A stretch of 64,000 bases of DNA from Kaistella faecalis (lineage in GTDB: Bacteria; Bacteroidota; Bacteroidia; Flavobacteriales; Weeksellaceae), in assembly GCF_019195395.1 (NCBI RefSeq), contig NZ_CP078067.1:1193783-1257782 (forward strand). The letters are read 5' to 3'. The translations under genes and the position numbers were made by a program. This document shows, piece after piece, positions 52,138-61,849 of this stretch; the first letter of the stretch is position 1; each line of letters begins with the position of its first letter. Below the pieces are notes generated by a model, which saw only the letters and a list, made by a program, of their open reading frames with translations, did no database searches and was not told where the DNA came from.

Positions 52138-52168
52138 AGCTGTCTCTAATTAGAGGCAGCTTTATTAT
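52138..52168 (+). terminator. Rho-independent terminator after the DUF6702-like gene
   Basis: Ten-pair stem with one G-U pair (52138-52147 and 52152-52161), four-base loop, followed by a T-rich tract. The remainder of the gap to 52304 shows only a small GAAAGG/CCTTTC hairpin at 52277-52291. Confidence 0.65.
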
Positions 52169-52304
52169 TTAATCCTATTTATTTGTAGGTCTCTTCTATA
52201 GCCTGAGATTAGAAATCATGCTGTCTTTATAAGCATATTTTAAAGCTGAATTAGGTAGCGAATGAATTTATCTCTGGAAAGGTTACCTTTCTGTATGAAA
52301 TCAA

Positions 52305-52332
52305 AAAAAGGCCGCATTTCTGCGGCCTTTTT
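52305..52332 (-). terminator. Bidirectional Rho-independent terminator (end of the DUF5689 gene)
   Basis: Perfect 12-pair stem (52305-52316 and 52321-52332) with a four-base loop and runs of A and T at the two ends, so it can stop transcription on either strand. It lies 18 bases beyond the minus-strand DUF5689 gene. Confidence 0.88.
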
Positions 52333-52349
52333 ATTAATCTTATTACGAA

Positions 52350-54437
52350 TTATTTAGAACCCTTCACAGCAAAGTTATCAACTTCCCAAGTAGTAGATGC
52401 TCCTACTACAGAAGTATATTTAAATGCCACAACAACTTCTTTGTTAAGGAAATCTTTCAGATTTACTCTTCCTGAACCTACAAAACCTGCAAAGGCATTA
52501 AGGTCAGTATCAAGTGTTGGATTCATTTTAACCCAAGTTGTGGTTGCAACGTTTCCTGTATAGTTATCGGTTACATAAACTTCTAACGGGTTACCGTTGA
52601 AACGTGCATCGGTTTCGAAGGAGAAGAACGCCTCTTTTTGACCTGCCAGAGAAATCTTTTTAGAAATCAGCCAGTCTTCGTTTACCTGTCTGTTACCATC
52701 CATAAGCGCACTCGGTCTTGGGTTTCCGAAAGTGGCAAGTCCCCAAGCCTGAGCTCCGCTTACACTCACGGCAGTCCAATTCTCTAAACTGTCGAAACCA
52801 TCCTGATAGATTGCATCGTACACTGGAGGAACAGTACCATCGCATCTAGGATTATCAAGATCAGCATGTACCTGTTTCGGAATCCAAAGCTGATAAACTC
52901 CTACATTCTGAGGATTAACGAAATAACTTAAAATCGCATATACATCACCTTTACCGCCGTCAACTTCAGCACCCGCAAATGATGCGAAATTGCTGGTTCT
53001 AAGCGTAATTTTATTTCCTGCGCAGTCTTCCAAAGTTCTGTTGGTTACTCCACCAGAAGCATACGGTTTTCCTACATCACCATCGATAAACTGAAGATCT
53101 TTAATTTTAATCCATCTTCCGACATCAGCTGTTGTTAGCTGTGTGATAGTTCTTTCGGTGGCTACAACTGGTGTTGCAGGCAGGTTTGAATCGAAGAAAT
53201 ATTTGTAAACATCAGTCTCTACAATTCTTCCTACATTACCGTTGAAAGGCTGGCCTAATTGTAATTCACCGGATATGTCACCAATTGAAAGACCGTTGAG
53301 TTTAACGTAGACTTCTTTACCAACTCTAAATCTCGCATCCTGATACAGGTTGCTCTTATCAATATTAATACGGATACCTCCCGTTGCATCTTCAACATAA
53401 ATATATTTGAAAAGGTTTCCGGACTCGTCATTTGCTGTTACTTTAGCCTTAAGAAGGAAGTTGCCGTTGATTGCGGTAAGCGCTCCATTGAAAAGTTGTT
53501 TCACTTCAGCTACTGTTTTAGCAGTATAAGCCGAAGGATCAATTACACATGGATTTGTGGCAATACCGTCGAGTCTAGGAAAGTTTTTCATATCGGCCAA
53601 ATCACTGGCCTTGTTGATATACATTTGGTAAGTAGAGTTGAACTTACTGAAAATTCCGACAAAATCGCCGTTACCCGCAGGAATAAGCTGGTTGGCAAAT
53701 GCCGCAAAACCACTGTTTCTTACCACTGCAGTATTAGTGTAGCTATTGGCAGAAGTATTCCAGCCCTGACCGATTGGTCGGTCTACCGTAACACCATCTG
53801 GCGCATAAGTTGAACAAAGAACTCTGTTTGTAAATTCTGCATCTTCAACTTTAATCAAAGCTCCAAGCAATGCCTGGTTTGCAGCCATTTCAGAAATCTT
53901 AAGTACTTTCGGTACAATCTCTTCTCTTACAGAACATGATCTGAAAATTCTCTGAGGAACTAATTTTTCCGGAATTCTGGAAACAGCATCTACGCCCTGT
54001 GCAACAGAATTGGCATCCTCAACACCTAACTGTACCAAACCTCCGTAAGTACCGAGTGCAAGGCCTTTCAGTTCGATATAAATTTTTGATCCCTGCGGGA
54101 ACTTCGTGTAAGTACTCACTGCATCTACACTGATAACGAATCCCTGAGTAGGGTTGACCGGAGAATCCTGAATATAGATGGTCTTGTAGATATTTCCCGA
54201 TTCATCAGTGGAAGATACATATCCTTCCATTACTTCATTCGAGTCTTCAGGGAAAACATAACGCATATTGGTATGCAAAGCCTTCACCTGAGCAATGGTA
54301 AGTGTTGCCGAAAGGTCTTTGCACTGGTAATCCTGCAGCACAGGATCATCGTACTTATCATCGTGCACACACGCCGTAAGCAGGAGCGATGCAAAAGCGA
54401 TGAAGAAAATCTTAATAAATGAACTGTATTTTTTCAT
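52350..54437 (-). CDS. DUF5689 lipoprotein with C-terminal choice-of-anchor J-like domain
   Basis: 695 residues. Signal peptide with lipobox LLTAC (Cys23). Two DUF5689-type repeats (about 40-200 and 300-480; each with an 'EGYVSSTDESGNIYKTIYIQD' or 'KAKVTANDESGNLFKYIYVED'-type OB-fold segment), and a C-terminal beta-sandwich (about 540-695; DGFDSLENWTAVSV, DWLISKKISLAG, WEVDNFAVKG) of the choice-of-anchor J type. Such lipoproteins sit on the cell surface. The gene follows the TonB-dependent receptor by 18 bases on the same strand, a receptor/lipoprotein pair as in SusC/SusD-like systems. Confidence 0.87.
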   Translation of the reverse strand: MKKYSSFIKIFFIAFASLLLTACVHDDKYDDPVLQDYQCKDLSATLTIAQVKALHTNMRYVFPEDSNEVMEGYVSSTDESGNIYKTIYIQDSPVNPTQGFVISVDAVSTYTKFPQGSKIYIELKGLALGTYGGLVQLGVEDANSVAQGVDAVSRIPEKLVPQRIFRSCSVREEIVPKVLKISEMAANQALLGALIKVEDAEFTNRVLCSTYAPDGVTVDRPIGQGWNTSANSYTNTAVVRNSGFAAFANQLIPAGNGDFVGIFSKFNSTYQMYINKASDLADMKNFPRLDGIATNPCVIDPSAYTAKTVAEVKQLFNGALTAINGNFLLKAKVTANDESGNLFKYIYVEDATGGIRINIDKSNLYQDARFRVGKEVYVKLNGLSIGDISGELQLGQPFNGNVGRIVETDVYKYFFDSNLPATPVVATERTITQLTTADVGRWIKIKDLQFIDGDVGKPYASGGVTNRTLEDCAGNKITLRTSNFASFAGAEVDGGKGDVYAILSYFVNPQNVGVYQLWIPKQVHADLDNPRCDGTVPPVYDAIYQDGFDSLENWTAVSVSGAQAWGLATFGNPRPSALMDGNRQVNEDWLISKKISLAGQKEAFFSFETDARFNGNPLEVYVTDNYTGNVATTTWVKMNPTLDTDLNAFAGFVGSGRVNLKDFLNKEVVVAFKYTSVVGASTTWEVDNFAVKGSK

Positions 54438-54455
54438 TGGATGTTTTATTAGTAA

Positions 54456-57179
54456 TTAAAATCTTAAATAAACGTTTGCAAAAAACGTAGTTCCTCTGTC
54501 GTACCAAAGTTTTGGACCGAAATAAGGCTTTTCTCTCTGTGATTCTGCGAAAGCTTCCGGGAAGTTAACTGCCCTGCCCTGCTCGAAACCGCCGGTAACA
54601 TAATCTCTGTTATTCAGAATATTGTTTACACTTAAGCTAACGCCCATTCTGTAATCACCGAACACGAACGTTTTACCCGCATTTGCGTTCAGCATAAACT
54701 GATCATCAAACTTTTTCTGTGCTGTAATCATTGCGATCGCTTCTGGTGTTGCTCCAGGATAGTTGTCTCCTGTACGAGGATCTGTATACATTGCTGTAGT
54801 TTTGTTCAGCGCTGAGAAATCCAGATACTGGTCCTGCAGATAATTGGCTGTAGCACCTATCCACCAGAAATTTGTCGAGTTGTAACGCAATCCTAAAGAG
54901 TAAGCTTTCTGCGGCGTACCGGCAATTTTATAATCTTTGATGTTAGCAGTTCCCCACTCTCTGATTCCAAAATCATCATCAAAAGTTGTAACTGTAGGAT
55001 TATTGGTAATTTTATAATCACCATAACTTGCAACAGCGGTAGCATTTAAGGTCGTTGTAATTTTTACATCTGCACCTAATTCAAAACCTTGATAGGATTT
55101 GTCAATACCGCTCAGCACCTCCGCAACCAATGCGTTACCCTGATCCACTGCTTCGCTGGAAATATCTGCATAATATCTGGAAATTTCTGTAGCATTTTTA
55201 ATAGTGGTAGAGTATGCACTTAATCTAAGTTTAAGAATCTGGCCTCTTAGGATATAGTTTAAGTCATTTGAATTGATGATCTGGTTTTCAACATTCGGTG
55301 TAATCATATTGGTAACACGCGGGCTGATGAAAATTTCGTTTAACGTAGGTGCCAGACTGAAAAACGTTCCGTTATACACGATAAAGTTTCTACCGTCAAC
55401 CTTATAAAGCACTCTTCCTTTTAGACCCGCATCGATAGAGTTGAAAACTTCGCTCTTTCCTTTGCTGTCAGCATATTGGTGATGTCTGAATTTACCGTCT
55501 CTTTGCGAATCAGCATAAGAGGTAAAAGCCGAAGCTGTTACATTCCATTTTGGTAAATCTATCTCTGTGGAAGCGTTTAACGTGTACTGATTTCTTAATA
55601 AATCGTAAGAATACTGAGTTCGGTCTCCTACAAGAATTTTAGCATTAGGATTATCCAAATCGTAAGGCTGATCGTTTCCGAAAGCATTCAGATTGTTTGC
55701 ATATAAAGCTCCTAAAAGATCTTTCATCTCTCTGAAGTTATCAGATTTTAAATTCTGATAGTTAAAGTTGATGTTCAGTTTCCAGTTTTCATCAAGCTTT
55801 GTATCAAAGTGCGACGCAAAGTTGATGGTTTTATCTTTATTTACATCTTCTACAATACTGTACACTGCGCCCTTCTCATTACCTGCCATATCATAACGGT
55901 TAAGGTAGTTAGCTTGGTAAAGGCTCATCCAGTCGATTTGTGAATTAGCTTTAAATTCCTCTTCAGTGAAAATACCGTAGCTTGGAAGTTTTCTATAATA
56001 AGTAGGATTAGGATCTGCTGCGTGGAACCAGTCTAAACGGCTTCTCCCGTCTCTACCTTCCTGATAGGAAATAGTGTTGTTCCAGTTGCTGTTTTTACCG
56101 ATCTTCAAATAATCAGTAAGCATAAACATCGGTTCAAATACTTTTCTGATTCTTGAATTTCTTTTCTCACCATCTTGCCATCCCCAGTACGCATTATAAT
56201 CTTTACCCATCAGGTCATAAGCTTCCTGAGTGTTCGGTGAATTGTTTGCTCTGTAAGTTGGCGCTCCAAAAGCCGTTAAGTTAATTGCGTGTCTGCTGCT
56301 GAACTGCTTTTCAATAGCACCGAAATATGCGTAAGAATCCTGATAAGTTCCGTCAATAACACCTTCATCAGCCCATCTTCGGCTTCCGGAGAATGTAAAT
56401 GCCCAACCGTTTTTAGACAAACCGCTGGAGTAAGTCGCCATAGCACGGTGGAAATAGCTTCTGTTTGTAAATGAGTAAGCAAGAGAAGTCTGTTTTCTGT
56501 AGCTGGAAGCTCTTGTATTATAATATACAACCCCACCAAGATTACCGAAGGCATATTCGGAAGGGGTAATATTATCTACAGATTCAAATGGGTAACGGGT
56601 AACGTCGTTTAATCCTCCCCAGTTGCTGAAATCTACTTTCCCGTCATCATTTTTCGACATTGATACACCGTTGAAAAGTACATCTTCGAAACGGTTCTCA
56701 ACCCCTCTCGGACGGAACCAGTATGCACCAAGTTCGAATGCAGTTATACTTTGGAAAACATCTCGACCCGAGCTCAGAAGCCCTACTGTAGGCTGCATAG
56801 AAGATCCTCCCTCATCATTATCGGCGGCGGAATCATCGATTACCATCACCCCTGCGTTTGCAAATGGAGCTGGCATTAGACTGATTACACCTAAATCTCT
56901 TCTTTTTTCGTCTGCAGATACCGTAAACTCAATAATCTTTGTTTCAAAATTCTGCTTTGAAACATTGATCTGGTACTGCCCAGGCTGTAGATCAACAAAC
57001 TGAAAATAACCAATTTTATCGGCTTTCACATCATCAGTAGACTGTACAAGATCAATCTCTGCGCTCTCAACTGGTTTGCCCTCCTGGTCTTTCACGTACG
57101 CATAAACCGTAGTCTGTGCGAAATAGAAGGATGCCGGAAGCAACGTAAACAATGAGATTAAGGATAACTTTTTAATCAT
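54456..57179 (-). CDS. TonB-dependent receptor with N-terminal carboxypeptidase-regulatory domain
   Basis: 907 residues. Signal peptide, then a regulatory-like domain (about 22-105, VYAYVKDQEGKPVESAEIDLV), a plug domain with RGVENRFEDVLFNGVSM, and an outer-membrane barrel ending VYLRF. It should import a ligand with TonB energy. Downstream it shares a transcript with a DUF5689 lipoprotein, and a secreted nuclease-type protein starts 246 bases away on the other strand, which suggests uptake of nucleic acid or a phosphate-containing breakdown product; the ligand is inferred. Confidence 0.92.
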   Translation of the reverse strand: MIKKLSLISLFTLLPASFYFAQTTVYAYVKDQEGKPVESAEIDLVQSTDDVKADKIGYFQFVDLQPGQYQINVSKQNFETKIIEFTVSADEKRRDLGVISLMPAPFANAGVMVIDDSAADNDEGGSSMQPTVGLLSSGRDVFQSITAFELGAYWFRPRGVENRFEDVLFNGVSMSKNDDGKVDFSNWGGLNDVTRYPFESVDNITPSEYAFGNLGGVVYYNTRASSYRKQTSLAYSFTNRSYFHRAMATYSSGLSKNGWAFTFSGSRRWADEGVIDGTYQDSYAYFGAIEKQFSSRHAINLTAFGAPTYRANNSPNTQEAYDLMGKDYNAYWGWQDGEKRNSRIRKVFEPMFMLTDYLKIGKNSNWNNTISYQEGRDGRSRLDWFHAADPNPTYYRKLPSYGIFTEEEFKANSQIDWMSLYQANYLNRYDMAGNEKGAVYSIVEDVNKDKTINFASHFDTKLDENWKLNINFNYQNLKSDNFREMKDLLGALYANNLNAFGNDQPYDLDNPNAKILVGDRTQYSYDLLRNQYTLNASTEIDLPKWNVTASAFTSYADSQRDGKFRHHQYADSKGKSEVFNSIDAGLKGRVLYKVDGRNFIVYNGTFFSLAPTLNEIFISPRVTNMITPNVENQIINSNDLNYILRGQILKLRLSAYSTTIKNATEISRYYADISSEAVDQGNALVAEVLSGIDKSYQGFELGADVKITTTLNATAVASYGDYKITNNPTVTTFDDDFGIREWGTANIKDYKIAGTPQKAYSLGLRYNSTNFWWIGATANYLQDQYLDFSALNKTTAMYTDPRTGDNYPGATPEAIAMITAQKKFDDQFMLNANAGKTFVFGDYRMGVSLSVNNILNNRDYVTGGFEQGRAVNFPEAFAESQREKPYFGPKLWYDRGTTFFANVYLRF

Positions 57180-57225
57180 AACTAATTATTTAATTCCCTT
57201 ATGATAGTATATTTTTAAGGGGCAA

Positions 57226-57233
57226 CAAATTTA
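57226..57233 (-). promoter_or_regulatory. TAnnTTTG box for the receptor/DUF5689 operon
   Basis: TAAATTTG on the minus strand, 46 bases before the ATG at 57179. The rest of the 57180-57424 gap is AT-rich, without other clear signals; no good box is seen for the nuclease gene on the plus strand. Confidence 0.55.
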
Positions 57234-57424
57234 AACTTAATTTTTATTAAGTTAAAGATATTTAACACTTTATTCTTATAAGAAGGATGATTTATCATTT
57301 AAATCCCTAAAATAGAATGCATGACACTAATCAGGTTACTTCGCAAAAAGAATACTGTTAGTTTAAGTGCTTGCTTCCGAAATTATTAGTAATTTTACCC
57401 ACTTAAAATTTTTATGTATTTCTA

Positions 57425-58624
57425 ATGAAAAAAATTTTTATTACAATCGCGCTGTTTTCAATGGGTCTTGTTTTTTCCCAGAAAGTTCAGGTACAGCGGG
57501 CAGCCATTGCATTTTATAACGTAGAAAACCTTTGGGACACCGTTCCTTCTGCAGATTATATTGATGGTACCAAAGACTTTAAAAACCCGGCTTTCCACCG
57601 AAGTGTACCAATCGACTCTTTACAATACCTTGAAACAACCGAAGTTTATAAAGGAGAATGGAGTAATGAACTGCTGGTAGGTAAAAAAGTCGTAAGGAAT
57701 CAAATTCTTGCCGATGACTTTACTGCAAACAGCGGAAAAAACTGGAACGCAGAAAAGTATAACCAGAAAATGGCCAACGTGAGCAAAGTCCTTTCCGAAC
57801 TCGGAAGACAGTACACGAACGATAATCCGGCGGTAATTGGTTTGGTAGAGGTAGAAAACCGGCAGGTGATTGAAGATCTCATTAAGCAACCTGCACTTGC
57901 AAAAAGCAATTACGGAATCATTCATCACAATTCCTATGATGCGCGTGGTGTAGATGTTGGATTAATCTACCAAAAAGGAAGATTTGTGGTAACCGACCAT
58001 TACGAAAAAGAAATCAAAACCTTCAATGATGACGGCTACCGAAGCTATACCCGTGGAGTTTTAGTCGTAAAAGGTTTATTGGATGGTGAAAAATACGCAT
58101 TCTTCGTGAATCACTGGCCCTCTAGAAGCGGTGGCGAAGCGCGCTCTTATCCGAGAAGAGCAGCGGCTGCAACAGTGCTTAAAACTGAGATGGACAGGTT
58201 AAGAGCCGAAGATCCTTCAATTAAATTAGTGGCAATGGGCGATTTTAATGATGATCCGGTAAGCCCAAGTATTAGAAAAGTTTTAGGAGCTGTAGGAGAA
58301 CCTACCCAACTTAGTGACCAATCGCCGTATTATAACCTGATGAACAAAATGTACAAATCAGGTGTAGCAACATTGGGTTACCGGGACGCTCCGAATCTTT
58401 TTGATCAGATGATTGCGTCAAAAAATTTACATTCTACAGAAAAACTTTCAACGGGGTATTCTCTTTTTAAAACAGAGGTTTACGCCCCGGCTTACCTGAA
58501 AAACAGTGAAGGACAATGGAAAGGCTATCCGCTGAGATCTTGGGACGGCGACCGCTTCACTAACGGATACAGCGATCACTTCCCTGTATTCACAGTACTA
58601 CAGCGGGAACACAAATCCAAATAA
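57425..58624 (+). CDS. Secreted endonuclease/exonuclease/phosphatase family protein
   Basis: 399 residues. Signal peptide MKKIFITIALFSMGLVFSQ. The EEP fold motifs are FYNVENLWD (metal-binding Asn near residue 32), VGLVEVEN (metal-binding Glu), VNHWPSRSGGE, MGDFNDDP and the C-terminal YSDHFPV (catalytic His). It should hydrolyse phosphodiester bonds outside the cell or in the periplasm, likely DNA or RNA. Its neighbours on the other strand are a TonB-dependent receptor and a DUF5689 lipoprotein, a plausible nutrient-uptake set. Confidence 0.9.
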   Translation: MKKIFITIALFSMGLVFSQKVQVQRAAIAFYNVENLWDTVPSADYIDGTKDFKNPAFHRSVPIDSLQYLETTEVYKGEWSNELLVGKKVVRNQILADDFTANSGKNWNAEKYNQKMANVSKVLSELGRQYTNDNPAVIGLVEVENRQVIEDLIKQPALAKSNYGIIHHNSYDARGVDVGLIYQKGRFVVTDHYEKEIKTFNDDGYRSYTRGVLVVKGLLDGEKYAFFVNHWPSRSGGEARSYPRRAAAATVLKTEMDRLRAEDPSIKLVAMGDFNDDPVSPSIRKVLGAVGEPTQLSDQSPYYNLMNKMYKSGVATLGYRDAPNLFDQMIASKNLHSTEKLSTGYSLFKTEVYAPAYLKNSEGQWKGYPLRSWDGDRFTNGYSDHFPVFTVLQREHKSK

Positions 58625-58640
58625 GTTTTTTTAAATATAG

Positions 58641-58677
58641 ATAAAACCGTAGTTGCTGACTTCGGTTTTATTTTTTC
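58641..58677 (+). terminator. Rho-independent terminator after the EEP gene
   Basis: Nine-pair stem (58641-58649 and 58663-58671), 13-base loop, then a T run. Confidence 0.65.
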
Positions 58678-58701
58678 CTACCTTTATATCAAAATAAAAG
58701 G

Positions 58702-59115
58702 ATGAAAAAACTTATATATCTAATACTGGCGTTTAGTATATTCGCCTGCGTACCTCAGAATAAGCCTCAGGACAGTTCCGCAAACCCAGAAATTTCGCCT
58801 TCGAAGAATGATGACGGCGAGTGGGATCTTCAGGTCATCGATACGCAATATGATTATTTCCTGAATGCGGTTGCTAAACCCATGAGCATGTATTCTGAAA
58901 GCTATCTGAAAACAAGAAATACATTTCTCGTGAACGAATGGAACTCGTATTATTATTCAGGAAAATACAGGAACGTAATTGAATCTTCTATTGATTACGA
59001 TCCTGAGGAAAATTATGGACTGAAATTCGAGTATAAACTGTATCAGGTTTTTGCGTATGTTCAGTGGAAATACGGTCTTCGCATGTCGGGATTGAGCGGT
59101 GCAGATATCCGTTAA
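58702..59115 (+). CDS. Small lipoprotein (DUF6146-like)
   Basis: 137 residues. Signal peptide with lipobox IFAC (Cys16), a polar linker (PQNKPQDSSANPEISPSKNDDG), then a domain rich in aromatic residues (EWDLQVIDTQYDYFLNAVAKPMSM, RNTFLVNEWNSYYYSGKYRNVIE). Similar to the Bacteroidota family DUF6146. Likely in the outer membrane, function unknown. Followed by a convergent two-way terminator. Confidence 0.72.
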   Translation: MKKLIYLILAFSIFACVPQNKPQDSSANPEISPSKNDDGEWDLQVIDTQYDYFLNAVAKPMSMYSESYLKTRNTFLVNEWNSYYYSGKYRNVIESSIDYDPEENYGLKFEYKLYQVFAYVQWKYGLRMSGLSGADIR

Positions 59116-59122
59116 TAAATAA

Positions 59123-59154
59123 AAATAAGGTTCAGAAATTTCTAAACCTTATTT
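59123..59154. terminator. Bidirectional terminator between convergent genes
   Basis: Ten-pair stem AAATAAGGTT/AACCTTATTT (59123-59132 and 59145-59154), whose 12-base interior (59133-59144) holds a self-complementary ten-base core. T-rich on both sides, so it can serve the small lipoprotein and the sod gene. Confidence 0.75.
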
Positions 59155-59172
59155 ATTTTAATAATATGAATA

Positions 59173-59769
59173 CTACTTGTTGAATTTTTCTTCCACTTTA
59201 TCCCAGTTTATCACCTCGAAGAACGAAGTAACATAATCTGGCCTTCTGTTCTGGTAGTTCAGGTAATAAGCGTGCTCCCAAACATCAAGTCCCAACACCG
59301 GCGTGCCCTGACAATCGGAAACCGGCATCAAAGGATTGTCCTGATTTGGTGTAGAGCAAACCGCTGCAGAACCGTCTTCTTTCTTACAAAGCCAAGCCCA
59401 GCCAGAACCGAATCTCGTTTTCGCAGCCTCAGAAAAATCTGTCTTGAATTTTTCGAAACCGCCGTACGCTTCAATCGCAGCTTTTACATTTCCTACAGGT
59501 TCTTTGCTACCGCCTGGAGTTAAAATCTCCCAGAAAAGCGTATGGTTATAATGTCCGCCGCCGTTATTTCTAACTGCAGGTTTATCGGTTCCTGTTTTGC
59601 AGATTTCTTCGATGGTTTTTCCTTCCAGTTCAGTTCCTGCAATGGCTTTGTTTAAGTTATCGATGTATGCCTGATGGTGTTTCGTGTGGTGAATTTCCAT
59701 TGTTCTTGCATCAATGGTCGGTTCAAGCGCGTCGTACGCATAGCCCAATTGTGGTAATTCGAATGCCAT
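59173..59769 (-). CDS. Superoxide dismutase, Fe/Mn type
   Basis: 198 residues, normal length. It converts superoxide to oxygen and hydrogen peroxide in the cytoplasm. Metal ligands are His27 (MEIHHTKHH), His76 (HYNHTLFWE), Asp162 and His166 (DVWEHAYYL). The sequence context does not settle Fe versus Mn; Bacteroidota enzymes can use either. A two-box promoter lies upstream. Confidence 0.96.
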   Translation of the reverse strand: MAFELPQLGYAYDALEPTIDARTMEIHHTKHHQAYIDNLNKAIAGTELEGKTIEEICKTGTDKPAVRNNGGGHYNHTLFWEILTPGGSKEPVGNVKAAIEAYGGFEKFKTDFSEAAKTRFGSGWAWLCKKEDGSAAVCSTPNQDNPLMPVSDCQGTPVLGLDVWEHAYYLNYQNRRPDYVTSFFEVINWDKVEEKFNK

Positions 59770-59796
59770 AATTTTTTAAATTTAAAAGTTAATACC

Positions 59797-59828
59797 CAAA
59801 TTTAGTCATAATGTGGGGCAGGTCCAAA
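59797..59828 (-). promoter_or_regulatory. Two-box Bacteroidota promoter for the sod gene
   Basis: On the minus strand: TTTG (59828-59825), a 20-base spacer, TAAATTTG (59804-59797), then 27 bases to the ATG at 59769. One of the best matches to the two-box consensus in the window. Confidence 0.8.
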
Positions 59829-59870
59829 CCAAGTACATTACTTTAATAAATCTTTAACATCGGCGGAAAC

Positions 59871-59898
59871 AAAAAAACCGCCCTTTTCGGAGCGGTTT
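59871..59898 (-). terminator. Rho-independent terminator after rho
   Basis: On the minus strand a seven-pair stem (59898-59892 with 59881-59875) and a loop of ten, then seven T. Lies 22 bases after the rho stop codon. Confidence 0.75.
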
Positions 59899-59920
59899 CT
59901 ATTCTGTGAGTAATAATAAA

Positions 59921-61762
59921 TTACCTGTTCATACTCATCAGAAACTCCTCGTTGTTTAAAGTTCCTTTGATGCTTTTGTTTACAAATTCCATGGCTTCTA
60001 CTGGATTCATGTCTGCAAGATACTTTCTTAAAATCCACATTCTCTGCTGTGTAGTTTCATCTAGAAGAAGATCATCTCTTCTCGTACTTGATGATACCAA
60101 ATCAATCGCAGGATAAATTCGTTTGTTGGCAATTTTTCTGTCGAGCTGAAGTTCCATATTTCCGGTTCCTTTGAATTCTTCGAAAATAACTTCATCCATT
60201 TTAGAACCTGTATCGATTAATGCTGTTGCAATGATGGTTAAAGAACCGCCGCCTTCAATATTTCTTGCCGCACCGAAGAATCTTTTCGGTTTGTGAAGTG
60301 CATTGGCATCAACACCTCCGGAAAGAATTTTTCCTGAAGCTGGAGTTACCGTATTGTAAGCTCTTGCCAAACGCGTAATTGAATCCAGTAAAATCACTAC
60401 ATCATGACCGCATTCTACCATTCTTTGTGCTTTTGAAAGTACAAGATTGGCGACTTTTACGTGTTTATCAGCAGGTTCATCAAAAGTTGAGGCAATTACT
60501 TCTGCATTTACGCTTCTTTCCATATCAGTCACCTCTTCCGGTCTTTCATCGATGAGCAAAATCATCATATAAGCTTCTGGGTGGTTTTCGGAAATGGAAT
60601 TTGCAATGTCTTTAAGCAACATCGTTTTACCCGTTTTAGGCTGGGCAACAATCATTGCACGCTGCCCTTTTCCTATCGGAGTGAAGAGATCAACAATTCT
60701 TGTAGAAAGTGTAGAGTTTTTCCCTGTTAAATTGAATTTTTCTTCAGGGAACAACGGCGTAAGGAATTCGAATGCAACGCGGTCTTTAATGAATTCTAAA
60801 TCCCGGCCGTTAACTTCTGTTGGTTTCAGTAAGGAGAAATATTTTTCGCCTTCTTTTGGCAAACGGACAATTCCCCGAACGGTATCGCCTGTTTTCAATG
60901 CATAATTCCTGATCTGATTGGTTGAAACATACACATCATCCGGTGAAGAAATGTAGGAGAAATCTGAGGAACGGAGGAATCCGTAGTTATCCGGAAGAAT
61001 CTCGAGAACACCCTCAATCGTTACTAATCCATCGAAATTAAAGTCTTTCTTAGAGTTTTCTTCCTGATTTTCAGAATTTTGCTGATTGCGGTTCTGATTT
61101 GGATTTTGATTTGGGTTTTTGTTCTGATTCTTCTGATTCGGGTGCTGGGGCCTGTTTTGATTTGGATTTTTATTTCCGTTTCCATTGCCATTTCCGTTCT
61201 GATTAGGGTTCTGGTTTGGATTCTGGTTTGGATTCTGATTCTGGCTCGGATTTTGATTTTTAGCCTGCTCAGCTTTTGCTTCAGTTTCTACCGCAGCCTC
61301 TGCAACTACAGTTTCAGTTGCAGCCTCCTCTTTCGGAGCGGCAACACGCTGTCTTTTTTTCTTTTGCTGATTGCGGTTGTTTTCGGAATCTTTATTGGCT
61401 TCAACTGGCGTTGATTCTTGAATTTCAGAAGGTTTTTCCTGCGGAGTCTCAGCAGGTGTTTCTGCTTTTTCAAACGGAATTTCTACGGAAACTTCAGCGG
61501 GTTTCTCCACTTTCTTTTTGGCGGCTGGTTTCTTTGCAACCGGTTTTTTAGGTGCAGGAGCTGGTTTTTCTTCTGTATTCATAGTAGTTTCAGTGGCGTT
61601 GAAGTAATCTTTTGCAATTTTGGTATTTGAAGCCTGAAAATCAAGGATTGCAAAGATTTTATCATTATCCGTGCTGTTTTTAGCAAGTTTAACGCCTAAA
61701 TCTTTCGTGATTTTAGTCAACTCCGATTCGGATTTTGACCGTAACGTTTCAATGTTGAACAT
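59921..61762 (-). CDS. rho: Transcription termination factor Rho with a long disordered Asn/Gln-rich insert
   Basis: 613 residues, about 190 more than E. coli Rho. RhoN-like helical start (5-45), then a disordered part from about 60 to 240: Lys/Pro/Ala/Glu-rich first, then an Asn/Gln/Pro/Gly-rich stretch at 168-234. The RNA-binding cold-shock-like domain follows (246-320), then the ATPase with Walker A AQPKTGKT (373-380), DERPEEV and [19 protein letters not shown]. Known Bacteroidota Rho proteins have such inserts; in Bacteroides thetaiotaomicron the insert has been linked to phase separation and fitness. A two-box promoter and an 80-base leader precede it. Confidence 0.96.
   Translation of the reverse strand: MFNIETLRSKSESELTKITKDLGVKLAKNSTDNDKIFAILDFQASNTKIAKDYFNATETTMNTEEKPAPAPKKPVAKKPAAKKKVEKPAEVSVEIPFEKAETPAETPQEKPSEIQESTPVEANKDSENNRNQQKKKRQRVAAPKEEAATETVVAEAAVETEAKAEQAKNQNPSQNQNPNQNPNQNPNQNGNGNGNGNKNPNQNRPQHPNQKNQNKNPNQNPNQNRNQQNSENQEENSKKDFNFDGLVTIEGVLEILPDNYGFLRSSDFSYISSPDDVYVSTNQIRNYALKTGDTVRGIVRLPKEGEKYFSLLKPTEVNGRDLEFIKDRVAFEFLTPLFPEEKFNLTGKNSTLSTRIVDLFTPIGKGQRAMIVAQPKTGKTMLLKDIANSISENHPEAYMMILLIDERPEEVTDMERSVNAEVIASTFDEPADKHVKVANLVLSKAQRMVECGHDVVILLDSITRLARAYNTVTPASGKILSGGVDANALHKPKRFFGAARNIEGGGSLTIIATALIDTGSKMDEVIFEEFKGTGNMELQLDRKIANKRIYPAIDLVSSSTRRDDLLLDETTQQRMWILRKYLADMNPVEAMEFVNKSIKGTLNNEEFLMSMNR
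61061..61261 (-). repeat. Low-complexity Asn/Gln/Pro-rich coding repeat in rho
   Basis: Tandem short degenerate repeats coding for N-P-N-Q units, N-G repeats and spacers, residues 168-234 of Rho. Likely prone to length change by slippage. Confidence 0.85.
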
Positions 61763-61803
61763 AAATTGTTATGTGAAAAAGTATGTTATAAGTAAGTGTA
61801 AGT

Positions 61804-61830
61804 AAGAAAGTTAAGTCGGGCGACTTTCTT
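61804..61830 (-). promoter_or_regulatory. Hairpin in the rho leader
   Basis: Eight-pair inverted repeat (61804-61811 and 61823-61830), with an alternative inner pairing AAGTC/GACTT. It sits in the untranslated leader, followed by a C-spaced, pyrimidine-rich stretch. It could be part of rho autoregulation (known in E. coli), unproven here. Confidence 0.4.
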
Positions 61831-61849
61831 TATAAGGTCATTTGTACGG

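Noticed and set aside
61079-61414. Long plus-strand open frame of hydrophobic residues opposite the rho insert
   Set aside because: It is the antisense reading of the Asn/Gln-rich repeat in rho; the low-complexity codons leave the opposite frame open. No promoter or ribosome-binding site supports it.
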